DNA from: Biscogniauxia marginata
Taxonomy: Eukaryota; Ascomycota; Sordariomycetes; Xylariales; Xylariaceae
Direction: 5' to 3'
Assembly: GCA_022695795.1 (NCBI GenBank)
Contig: MU404056.1
Location: forward strand, 744,001 to 808,000
Length of the DNA: 64,000 nucleotides
Part shown: positions 54,457 to 64,000 of the stretch, in pieces
How the letters are laid out: every line of letters begins with the position of its first letter
Numbering within the stretch: position 1 is the first letter of the stretch
Made by a program: the position numbers and the translations under genes
The notes under the pieces: model-generated
Told to the model about the DNA's origin: nothing
The model's input: the letters and a program-made list of their open reading frames with translations, nothing else
Database searches by the model: none

Positions 54457-55714
54457 AGGTTTTACGAAGCCGGATCTAGTTGCATATGGTTACTTCGTTG
54501 GTTGGAAATATCTTTGGAAGAACATAAAGTATGAAAATAGCCTGTTAGTCCAGGTTCATGCTGAAATTTACAGAAGACCTTCCCTTCCTGAATTTCAGCA
54601 CGCATACGCTGTAAGTTGGAGTGCTGTACGGATTAAACCCTTCAGACTGATGTAACCCCCCTAAACCCAAAGCTTAGGAGCAGGCACCTAGGCCCCAAGG
54701 CCCCAAGGCCCCTATATGGTCCCTAGGCGCTTTTATTAATTTGGTTATACGAGCGGGTTAGATTTGTTTTTGATTGCGTTGTAGTCGTAGATGGTAAAGC
54801 TGAATAGGTAGAGGCGGTCGCATCGTTCGTCGTTACACAGAAAGGGAAAAACACGGAACCGACTCGGAAGAAAGAATGCGTGGCCGGGACAGAGCAAGCC
54901 ACGGACGTGGCGGACGGACTTCCGTGGCCCTCCATTACCTACCAGGCTGTCAAAGGTGGCGGTGTTTCTCTATTAGATACATCTTGGTATAGATTAATAG
55001 TGGTAGGGAAGGTACATAAGACGGATTTCGCACTATGGGGGACTTCGGTTTTCTATCATTCTTACAACCTCAATATTTATGCACCGATTAGATCCTAGCG
55101 CGTGTACGTAACAAACGGCCACTCCATTTTACATTTCCAGTAATTAAGTAGGTAGGTAGCTAACGGTCAATTGAAAGCCATACGTCCCGTCGCCTACTAT
55201 CTAGCAAAACAAGCAAAAAGGGAATAAATAGAAATTAATGACAGATAAATAGATTAATTAATTGATTGATAGACATAGAGAGAGAGAAAAAGGCAAAGAA
55301 TGCTTAGGGCTATTCTTGTGCCATGTGGAGCATCTAGTGGTACGGGGCCGGACTAGTACAGACTCGGACAGGTACGGAAGGGCGGCAGAAAAGTGGACCC
55401 ATCTCGGAACAGGCCTCTTGATGTTCGGAAGTAGTATTAGAAAAAAGCATTACATTGCCTGCCATGTCAATAATTAAGTACTGCTCAAGTGAATAAATCT
55501 ACGAGGCTTTCCGTGTCTCACGCCTACAATGTCCTTTCTCTCTCGCCATCCTGACCTTAATCGTGGAGTCCCTGGCCGACACTATCGCTCCGCTGACTTT
55601 ATGATGTGCAGCACTACATGATACCACACCGGCTGTGACGGCACTGTCAGAGATGATAGATCAGAAGGTACATAGCAGTACGTACCCCTGGGGGAACAAA
55701 GAGGATGTTTCCAG
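54457..55714. other. Intergenic DNA with an inverted repeat
   Basis: TGCTGAAATT (54559-54568) and AATTTCAGCA (54591-54600) form a 10-bp stem with a 22-nt loop, possibly a transcript-end hairpin. CCCCAAGG is repeated near 54690-54712. ORFs at 54880-55098 and 55262-55477 have no domain support. Confidence 0.4.
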
Positions 55715-56000
55715 GTATATGTAACGGCATAACAGTCGATCAAGGTTGGGTTAGAGTATTCACTATAAGATGTTCGTCAAAGAGATTTTATGGTACTCCC
55801 ACTATAGATTCTATAGATTGATAAATGAAGAACAAGTAACTAGGCACACCAAGATATCCTATCATTCTTATATCCATTTCTTTCTTTTTGGCCATTCTTG
55901 CGTTCTCCCCCATTCCCCAGAGATTACCAGAGAATGTAGCTCCTCCTCACGTGACCTAAACGAATGTTGTTAAGGTCTCATTCGGAGAACGACCAATGGA
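55715..56000 (-). repeat. Diverged LTR-like fragment
   Basis: GTTCGTCAAAGAGATTTTATGGTACTCCCACTATAG matches the R/U5 junction of the LTRs in order but with many differences; a CTCACGTGACC box follows near 55948. Both ends are uncertain. Confidence 0.45.
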
Positions 56001-56311
56001 TCCTTATCAGGACGTAACATCATGCACCAACAAGGAGAGAACCAGTGACTGGAACGTAAACAGGGTGCATGCATGCCAAAGATATTGGGACTATAGCTTT
56101 TGAATTGCAATACATGCAGACCATAAATAGACAAAAAGAACAAAACAGTAAGAAGAGAATGAAAGAGAACAGAACAGGAGCGAGAGTATAAGAGCAACGA
56201 AAATAGAAGAATGAAGAGAACAGTGGGTTAACGAGAGACAGTATGAAGGTAAATGTTGATAATGGATGTAATTGGGCCTATCCATTCATACGACAGATTT
56301 GACAGGTTCCA

Positions 56312-56828
56312 TCATGGACCACTCGTGTTCTGACACGGCTTGGCAAAGCACCAAGAGAGGGCCGTGGCTGTGTTATCACGATCCTCCCCGCCGTCCTCTC
56401 TAAACACAAGTCCACTCTTCATTTCCAAGCCAGGGGTGATTTGGAATTGAAAAGAGCTGGCTCCGGGCTCCTTGTATGCTGCGATGTAACAGAGCGTTCT
56501 GCCCGAGGCTGAGGTGAGATGCACCTAGGAATATATTAGTCAACTGGACAGGTAGAGGTAGGTGAGCATTGACACATGAAGATCAGAGACTTACAGACGA
56601 CCCGGTGGACTTCTGGTGCTTAGATTCACACTCAGAAGCGCTTGCGATAAACAAGTTCATTATGGCCACAAGCTCGGAAACATTGAGCTCATTTCCGACC
56701 AAGCTGTGTTCATCTCTGAGGTAGCCTCTCACAAGTGCCATAGAATCTGGACCTGTTGCTGAGTAGGCATATGGAATGCTACTGGTGTCGCTACCCAGCG
56801 TCTTGGAGTGACGCTCCGAAATCTCCAA
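56312..56828 (-). pseudogene. Spliced gene whose 5' part is separated by an LTR
   Basis: Exons 56828-56595 and 56524-56312 flank a textbook 70-bp intron (GTAAGT donor, GACTAAT branch point, CCTAG acceptor). They join in phase to 149 codons reading PDSMALVRGYLRDEH, VSELVAIMNLFIAS, and after the intron LTSASGRTLCYIAAYK and TALSWCFAKP. There is no ATG at the 5' end. Instead a TTTACTAACA branch point and AATTAG acceptor stand just upstream, and the LTR at 56863 begins 5 bp before that branch point. So an upstream exon probably lay beyond the LTR. No domain recognised. The gene may be disrupted, or may be spliced across the LTR. Confidence 0.55.
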
Positions 56829-56862
56829 ATTACTAATTATTAAATGTTAGTAAATATATATA

Positions 56863-57329
56863 TGTTACGAACCAACTGGTCAGAAAGGACCAGGGAGCGG
56901 AACGGGTTAGGAATGCCCCGAGAGAAGCTGCTCAAAGGAAGATGTGATGCAACATCACGTGACTAGGATCTCAGTGGATCTGAGATCCAGAGAGAGTGTC
57001 AACAACTGGATCTGAAGTGATCTGAGATCCAGTCAGATCCAACAGGTATCCAACATACCAAAGTAAGAAGTATAGGGAATGGAGGACGAGTATAAGAAGG
57101 GCAGGATCTCTCGTGTAGTTAGTCTCTCGTTCCTCAGCTATCAATCTAAGACTATAGTCACTCTTTAACACTTTAGTGAGAGTACCTTAAAATCTCTCTA
57201 ACGAACAAAGCATTATAAATCTCTTGAACCAACCTCGATCCACTATTACCTTCAAATCGAGAGAAAAGAACTAGTACGTACTCACCTGTGAAGTCAGCTA
57301 ACTAGGAACACACAAGGAGGTTCGTCACA
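56863..57329 (+). repeat. LTR inserted next to a splice acceptor
   Basis: 467 bp from TGTTACGAACC to GTTCGTCACA. U3 has repeated GGATCTGAGATCC-type words and ATCACGTGACT; TATAAG is at 57091. No 5-bp duplication (ATATA against CTACA). U3 resembles the LTR at 5445. Confidence 0.85.
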
Positions 57330-57543
57330 CTACACTTGTCTCTCAGCTGGCACTCAGCTAGGATTTAACTAAGATGATACCTTGACATTTCTTGGCGTGA
57401 CAAAGACTTTTAATAGGGATATCCATAATAATTACATTATTATATAAAGGTTATAACGCACAGGCCACAATACGAGATTTCGTATTATAATTAATATATT
57501 AATGTACCATACAAACAAATAAGCCATATAAGTAAGTGGGCCA

Positions 57544-57946
57544 TGTGACAAACCTCCCTATGTGTTCCTAGTCAGCTGACTTCACAGGTGAGTATATACT
57601 GGTTCTTTTCTCTCGATTTAAAGGTAACAATGAATCGAGGTTAATTCAAGAGATTCATAATGCCTTATTCGTCAAAGAGATTTCAAGGTACTCTCACTAA
57701 AGTGTTAAAAAGTAACTATAGTCTTAAATTAATAGCTAAGGAACGAGAGACTAACTACACGAGAGATCCTGCCCTTCTTATACCCGTTCTTCCCTTCCTA
57801 TTATCAAGTGAATCATTGAATCATTAATCTCCCATCCATGATTCACTGATTTATCGGCGTTCTTTCCCAATCAAGCGCTCAACGCCGCTTTTCCGGTCAC
57901 ATGACCCACACGTGACAGAAAGAAGAAGAAAAGGAGGTTCGTAACA
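57544..57946 (-). repeat. LTR in opposite orientation, 214 bp from the previous one
   Basis: TGTGACAAACC to GGTTCGTAACA. U3 (TCAAGCGCTCAACGCCGC) is of the 21331 type. With 56863-57329 it forms a large inverted repeat of R-U5. Flanks GGCCA and CGAAG do not match. Confidence 0.85.
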
Positions 57947-58633
57947 CGAAGATAATATAAATAACATAAAAAATAAAAAACACGATATTAAAATAAATAC
58001 AAAATAAGGCATATTACTTATTAATATAAATAAAAACGAGAATAATAATAATTAAACTATAAATAAGAAAAAGGGTAATTATTAAATATATATATAACTA
58101 ATAAGCTTAAAAATTAATAATATTTAAAGATATAATAAATATTAATATAAAAACGATTAATTATTAATTATATATAAAAAAGCTAGATATATAAAACTAA
58201 ATAAACGGTAGAAGTTTACGCGAACTTATTATATAAATAATATATATAAAGAATAATTAATAAATAAACGGAGCTAAACAAAAAAAATAAAAATAACTTA
58301 TTATATTTAAAAATAAATAATTTATATAAAAAATATAACGTATCGTTATAAAACTAAATAACCTTAATAAAATATAAATAAAACATAAACCGCGTAAATA
58401 ACGTTCGTGCCGTAAATAGAATTATAGTCCGTCTTCGCGTAACTAATAAAAGATAATACCGTATTCGCGTAAGCGGCTTAAAGCGGATTTAACCGCTATG
58501 CATAGATATGCACTCCAAAAAAGGTGGGGAGGGACTCTAAAATAAGCGGGTTCGCCCCTAGTCTTAAGCGATTAATTAGTGAGATTACTTAGATTTTGGT
58601 GTAAAGAAGCTAAACACCAACATTATAACTGTA
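57947..58633. other. TA-rich DNA with a GC-richer end
   Basis: Nearly all A/T up to 58400. The end (58490-58570, GCATAGATATGCACTCC, GGTGGGGAGGGACTCT) is less mutated and may be a terminal region of a DNA transposon, but I cannot pair it with another end. Confidence 0.35.
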
Positions 58634-60733
58634 ATATTATATTTCCCTTTTAAACGGTTTTATCCTTAAAACCTTTTTTTTTAGTAACTATTTATTTTAA
58701 TTATGTTATTTTATTAAGTTATTAAGAATATATAAATAGGTTTAAAATAAAGAATTTTTTCGAATATTAATATAAATTAGTTACCACTATTAATTAATTT
58801 AAATATATAGTTATACCTTATATTCGCTGTTTTAAGAGGGGTTTATTATATAAAATGTTAAAAAACCGAAAAAAGTATTAAAACTATAATAAAGCTAACG
58901 CTATTTTTTATAATGGTAATTACATTTCCCTGGAATTCTTTTAAAACATTTAAAAAGAAAAACTTAAGATTAACCAAGAAAAACGGGTAATTATTTAATA
59001 ATTCTAGGAATTATTAGGTAAAATTACGCGGTTAAATTGTTAATTTAAATAGTTATATAAGTATAAAGTTTAATTTATTTAACGCGGGCTTTAAAACTTA
59101 AACGAGTTAAAGGATTAAAAACATATTAAGGCGAAATAAAAACATCTTAATAAAGAATAGTAATATATAAAGAAATCGTTATATTAATTTAAATCCAAGT
59201 AAAACGTATTTACTTTAAAGGCCTTTCCCTTTTTCGATTTGTTCCTTTTTAGTCCTGGCTTTTACTTTTAAGTCTTCTTAAACGATTTGGGTTTTAACGG
59301 TAAAAGCTTTTAAGCTTGTTTGTTAGGTTTTTTAAATGCTTAAAAAGTTCTTAAGTATTTTTTAATAAGTAATCTTCCCACTTAATAAGATATTATAGTT
59401 AATTATTAACTTATTTTAAATTTAATATTTTTTATTTCGTATTTATTAGGGTTTTTTTTAAATTTTAGTTGGTTTTTTAGCGAGACGTTTTTTAATATTA
59501 GTTTTAAAAGTGAAATATGGAATATAAAGTGTATTTTAAATTTTTTTTAAAAAGAAAGTTTATAATTAATTTTTAAAATAACTTTTTTAATTTTATATGG
59601 TTTTAACTTTTAAACTTTAGTTTTTTATTAAGCCGTTTTGTTTTAATTTAAAGCGTTTTTATTAATACGCCTTGTTATTAACAAAGTAAGTAAACTAGGT
59701 TTTTTTTCTTAAGAATTAGTTTTTTATTCTTTTTTTATTATCATACTTTATTATTTTATTTTAAATGAATTATAACTTTTTTTGTAATTTTATTTACATT
59801 ACTTGGACTTTTTTGGATAATACTTCCGTTTTCGGGGCTTTTATTTCAACTTTTAATGTTATAACGAATCTCTTTATATGTTTCTAGTCAGCTAACTTCA
59901 CAAGTAAGTACGTACTAGGTTTTTCTTATTTTAAAAGTAATAATAGGTTAAGGTTAATTTAAGAGATTTATTATGTCTTATTCATTAAAGAAATTTCAAG
60001 GTACTTTTATTATAATATTAAAAAGTAATTATAGTTTTAAATTAATAACTAAGGAATTAAAATAAATAACTAAATATAAAGGAAATTTTAATTTATTTAT
60101 ATTTATTCTTTTTTTTATACTTCTTACTTTAATATATTAAATATTTATTAGATTTAAATGAATTTAAAGAGTAGTTTAAATTCGTTCCCTTAATTTATTA
60201 TAATTTTAAGACTAGCTTAGATTTGTTCCTTTAATTTGTTATGATTTTAAAACCAGCTTAGATTCTTATTATGTGATGTTACATTACATTCTTAAAGCAG
60301 TTCTAAGTGTCGTATACATTCTTGGTCCGTGTCTCCACACCCTTGTTAAAACCCTTTTAATGTAGTTGACTCATGACAAATGTTTTTATAAGTTTAATTA
60401 ATTGTTTTTAGATTTCCGCTTTTTAATTATATATTGTTTTATGTAGTGACATCTTTATATTTTTATTAATTAAAGTGTTATATATTATTAAGTTATTAAT
60501 AGTAGTTTTACCTAGTTATTTATTTCTTAGTTAATATAACTTCGTAAATATTGTTTTATTATTTAATTTAGTTTTTTTGTTTATTTGTTTATTTGTTTAA
60601 CTAAGGATAATATGTTATAAATAACTTTTATTTAACTTTTATTCGTTTTATTAGGCTAATTTAAAATTTTGACGTAAATAACTTGTTTTTATTTAAAATA
60701 ATGTGTTTTAATAATTCATGTTTATTAACATAT
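58634..60733 (-). mobile_element. Chromovirus fragment (3' half), RIP-degraded
   Basis: Matches the 26650-28310 part of the complete element in order: antisense-ORF region, chromodomain end (about 59280-59480) and integrase (about 59800 onward), interrupted by the solo LTR at 59860. It stops at 60733, where an LTR follows directly, so gag, protease and reverse transcriptase are absent. Confidence 0.8.
59860..60378 (-). repeat. Nested solo LTR with TSD AATGT
   Basis: 519 bp between AATGT at 59855-59859 and 60379-60383. Sequence of the host element resumes exactly after it (TTTTATAAGTTT against TTTTATGAGTTT near 27963). It is RIP-mutated, mainly in its left part, so mutation postdates insertion. 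Confidence 0.85.
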
Positions 60734-61109
60734 TATAACGAACCTCTTTATATGTTCCTAATTAACTAACTTCATAAGTAAATACGTATTAAGTTTTCTT
60801 GATTTAATAATAATAATAAGTCGAGGTTAATTTAAAAAATTTATTATACTTAGTTTATTAAAAAAGTTTTAAAGTATTTTTATTATAATATTAAAAAGTA
60901 ATTATAATTTTAAATTAATAATTAAAGAATTAAAATAATTAATTAAATATATATAAGAAATTCGATTTTATTTATATTTATTTTTTTATAAAGTAATACT
61001 TATTATTCTCTTTAATTCTTAAGAGTTTAATAAAGAATTCTTTCTAAAGTCATGTGACTTTAAACCACATAACTCCCTTTATTCCTTCTACCTTTGTTAG
61101 TTTATAACA
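60734..61109 (-). repeat. RIP-degraded LTR at the junction with the NLR relic
   Basis: TATAACGAACCTC (from TGTGACGAACCTC) to GTTTATAACA. Left of it is integrase relic, right of it NACHT relic. Flanks CATAT and AATAT are similar but not identical. Confidence 0.7.
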
Positions 61110-62930
61110 AATATCTCCATTACCAAATCTCGGTTAATTGTCGTTAGTCGTAATGAACCAGAAATTCGAGAAGGATTATACATAAAAACAACTGGCATTT
61201 AATGGGATTTAACTAAGTATTAAATGTTTCTTAATTATATCAAGCCCGACGTTACGCTATTTTCCTGAAGCATTATTAACCGGTAATTATTTAATAAAAC
61301 AAAAGTATAACGGGAAGAGCTCTCGTAAAAAATAATAAACTGGTACGATTCGATGTTTCTTTGTATTAAAATGCTAGAAAAATAACTAAAATTGTAATAA
61401 ACAATTAATTAAGCCTTTACTCGTTTAATTAATCTTAATAATCGAACCTAGAGAAGAATCTTTAAATTACTAAATACTAATTAAAGACGGGCATTATTAA
61501 TTCTAAAATGAACCATGTTCGCTTTACGTCCGATAACGATTTTAGAGATTATTAAAGCCTTGCTTTTCGTAAATGACGAATTTAATAATTTATTAACTAA
61601 AGAGCTTTTTAATTTTATTAACGAAATCTATATTAAAAATGAAATTCTAGATCTTTATAAGTCTCTTATTAAAACTCGAGGAATAAAGTTAAATCTCGAG
61701 TCTTTAACTATTTACTTAACCTATTTCTTTATTAAGTAATATATTTTATGTTATTAGTTAGTCTCAAATAACTATTTGCTTTTAAAGGAGAAATTAAGAT
61801 TTTAAAACGAGGCGGTGTAAAACAACATTTTAATTAAAATGTGCGTGCGCTACTTAGATTATATATAAATCTAGGATAAAATATAACTATAAAAAAGAAA
61901 TTAAATAATATAAGTATTTCGAGATTATATAACAAATTCGTGGTATTAACATATTAAACTTAATACTTTTAACTTAAAAGGGATTATTAAATCTATTAAT
62001 ATATTTTTTTATTCGTAAAATAAGAACTAAGAGTTATAAAGAAAGTAAGCGGAACCTGGCTTATAAAATAAGATGTTATAATACGAAAGGGAAATCGAAT
62101 CAGGAAATCTTTTATTCTATGTATTACGATTTCGCCTTTTGGACATTATATCATTTTTTATTATAAAGGTTGAAATAGGTATAAACCACGTGGATCTATC
62201 CGGTCGAACGGTTTTACTCGCTGCTTTATTACAATGATAAAGTTCCGGAGTCGAATTTCTCTTGCAAAAAGGGGCCGAGGTTAATATTATAAGTAATTAA
62301 AATAGGAGTTTAATATATATTGCCGCAAATAAGGGCCATCTCGAGGTGGTTAAGTTGCTACTCGAGAAAGAGGTAGATTTAACTATGGCTATTAAAGACA
62401 AATAGATATCATTATACTTAGCCTTATAAAACGAGCATTATAAACTTGTTTAACTGCTTTTAAATAAGGGAGTAGTTATAAATGCGGTAAATAAAGATAA
62501 ATAGATTTTATTTTATACGGCTTTAAGTAATAAGAGTGTTAAAGTGATCGAGTTTCTCTTTATATAAAACTATATAGATTTAAACTTAGGCGATAAGAAA
62601 GGCCGCATAGCACTATTTTAGGCTGCCGGTAAAAGACATGAAAATGTGGTAAAAATCTTTTTGGAAAATAAAAAAGTGGATAAATATCTAGAAGATGAGG
62701 ACGGCTATATACTATTAATATGGGCTTTAAAAAATATTATATTAATATAGTGAGATTATTTATTTAATATAGGTATTACGTTTACGATATTAATAAGGAC
62801 ATATTACTTTATAGATTTACTATGTATTTAACAAGCACAAGATTTAATAAATTAATAAAAACGGCGGAACTATTAAATTACGAGGACTTATTTAAATTAT
62901 AAGCTTTATTTAAATCCATTATTTTTTAAG
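61110..62930 (+). pseudogene. NACHT-ankyrin (NLR-like) gene relic, 5' end lost at the LTR
   Basis: The frame starts in a NACHT domain (LIVVSRNEPEIREGL near 61140-61190), followed by the FLCIKM-type strand, then a well preserved winged-helix segment (61515-61739) reading ALRPITILEIIKALL, NFINEIYIKNEILDL and CKSLI-like YKSLIKTRG. Ankyrin repeats follow (SLIYIAANKGHLEVVKLLLEK near 62305-62370, LVxLLLNKGVVINAVNKD, KRHENVVKIFLE). Stops are TAA/TAG at Gln or Trp sites. Fungal NACHT-ankyrin proteins are STAND-type receptors often linked to self/non-self recognition. The nucleotide-binding P-loop part is missing, presumably removed at the LTR junction. Confidence 0.75.
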
Positions 62931-64000
62931 ATATTTGCTTATAAGACATCTTTATTACGTTTTTATGTTTCACGTTTACTTTTTAATAAGGCAAAGGCTT
63001 AATTAACTATTTTTTAATAACTTAAGTTTATTAGCTTAAACCAAAAAAAAAGAAAACGTTATTAGTTTAATAGCTATCTTTGCCGTTTAAGGGATAAACC
63101 CATTTCGAGGGAGCTTGCACGGCTAGCACTAGAGATGGGTTTTACATGGCTTTGTTATTCCGTCAACGCTGACTTTTATTAAACCCCGATCATTTAAGCG
63201 GCTATAGTAATACCCCTGTTAAATATCACTAATTTAGGTCGATTATTTACAAAAGGGGGTGTTAAAAACACGTTTCATCGAAGCTAGAATTCGGCTGTAA
63301 ACGGTATTTATATGCGACATTGCTAATCTTATATATAATATTAACAAAGAAGGTGATTCCCCTGGTTTATTACTAAACTAGGTGTAACATAATATAAGTT
63401 TATATTAACTAGAGATAAGGGCTAAAAAGCATAATATAAGAGAGTGTTTTTATACTTATATTTACTCGTATCTTAAGTTACCTCTTAAATTAATTATTAT
63501 TTAACTTTATTTTTAATATTAACTTAATATATTTTCTTCGTATAAGCGTATTTTTAATACTAAGGATTTATAAGTTATTATTATGTTATAATAACTTTTA
63601 AAATTCGCTTTTATAATAAAGACTTTTAATATTTATAAAATTTTCTAATATTAGTAAAATTATTTCATTTAAGCTTTTTACCTTTTAGTTAGTCTTAAAA
63701 TCGCTAGTTTTATATATAAATGTTATAGGAATTTTTAAGGCTTCTTAATAATTTGCATATTTTACTTATTATTTCTATAATAACACCTTTTTTAGATGTT
63801 TTTAAACGTCGCGTTGTACCTAAGTACCTTAACGCACGGGCCAAGTCGAAAACTACTCTTTAAGGTAAATCCTTATAATTTACTTTTTTTATTACTATTA
63901 TTACCACCATCTTTTCACCCTTTACCACTCTTTATTATTATTATTAAGGTATATTACTTCTATTTTCTTTGCTATATATGCCTATATAAGGAATCTCGTA
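62931..64000. other. TA-rich RIP-degraded DNA
   Basis: Slightly less mutated around 63060-63260, but no domain or repeat end is recognisable. Confidence 0.45.

Noticed and set aside
56091..56285. Hydrophobic minus-strand ORFs near 56.0-56.3 kb
   Set aside because: Arise from purine-rich simple sequence (AGAGAACAG-like) read on the other strand.
58550..58580. GGTTCGCCCC, resembling a tRNA B box
   Set aside because: No A box at the right distance and no cloverleaf can be drawn.

Overview
The window looks like a piece of a filamentous ascomycete (Pezizomycotina) chromosome with a two-compartment structure. Five lines of evidence support this: short spliceosomal introns (about 48-70 bp) with GTATGT/GTAAGT-like donors and CTAAC/CTAAT branch points; a FunK1-type fungal kinase; a NACHT-ankyrin relic; fungal Ty3/gypsy chromoviruses; and very TA-rich blocks in which C-to-T and G-to-A changes have turned Gln and Trp codons into stops, the pattern of repeat-induced point mutation (RIP). 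I cannot place it more precisely than that.

Layout. 1-6106: 3' part of a RIP-degraded chromovirus ending in an LTR that carries a tandem array of its own TATA segment and an assembly gap. 6107-21990: ordinary-composition DNA with sparse orphan genes: a protein with several SUMO-interaction-like motifs at 9592-10770, a broken coiled-coil gene near 12.4-12.9 kb, a two-exon coiled-coil gene at 13173-13673 and a 342-aa orphan at 15139-16167. Solo LTRs, LTR fragments and two 121-bp LTR-like elements are scattered among them. 21990-39540: RIP desert holding a mutated Ras-type GTPase gene, an unidentified gene ghost, a complete 7.66-kb chromovirus with 5-bp target duplications (26161-33823, minus strand), and further unreadable relics. 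39550-41951: FunK1 kinase pseudogene at the desert edge. 42000-57950: gene-bearing compartment with an intact 1304-aa SAM-like/SNF2 helicase (42987-46901), a two-exon gene carrying one stop (47732-48379), remnants of a secreted protein gene, a two-exon orphan gene (51147-51982), a gene cut cleanly by a solo LTR (53446-54060), and a minus-strand gene whose upstream intron appears to be invaded by an LTR (56312-56828). 57950-64000: RIP desert with a chromovirus fragment containing a nested solo LTR, followed by a NACHT-ankyrin relic.

No operon-like or obviously cooperating gene set is visible; the genes are separated by transposon debris. The main common thread is one LTR-retrotransposon lineage with a conserved R-U5 half and several exchangeable U3 promoters, all of which keep a CACGTG-like box. 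The same chromoviruses carry an open-reading-frame relic on the strand opposite to gag-pol, just inside the 3' LTR. No tRNA, rRNA, CRISPR array or telomere repeat was recognised.
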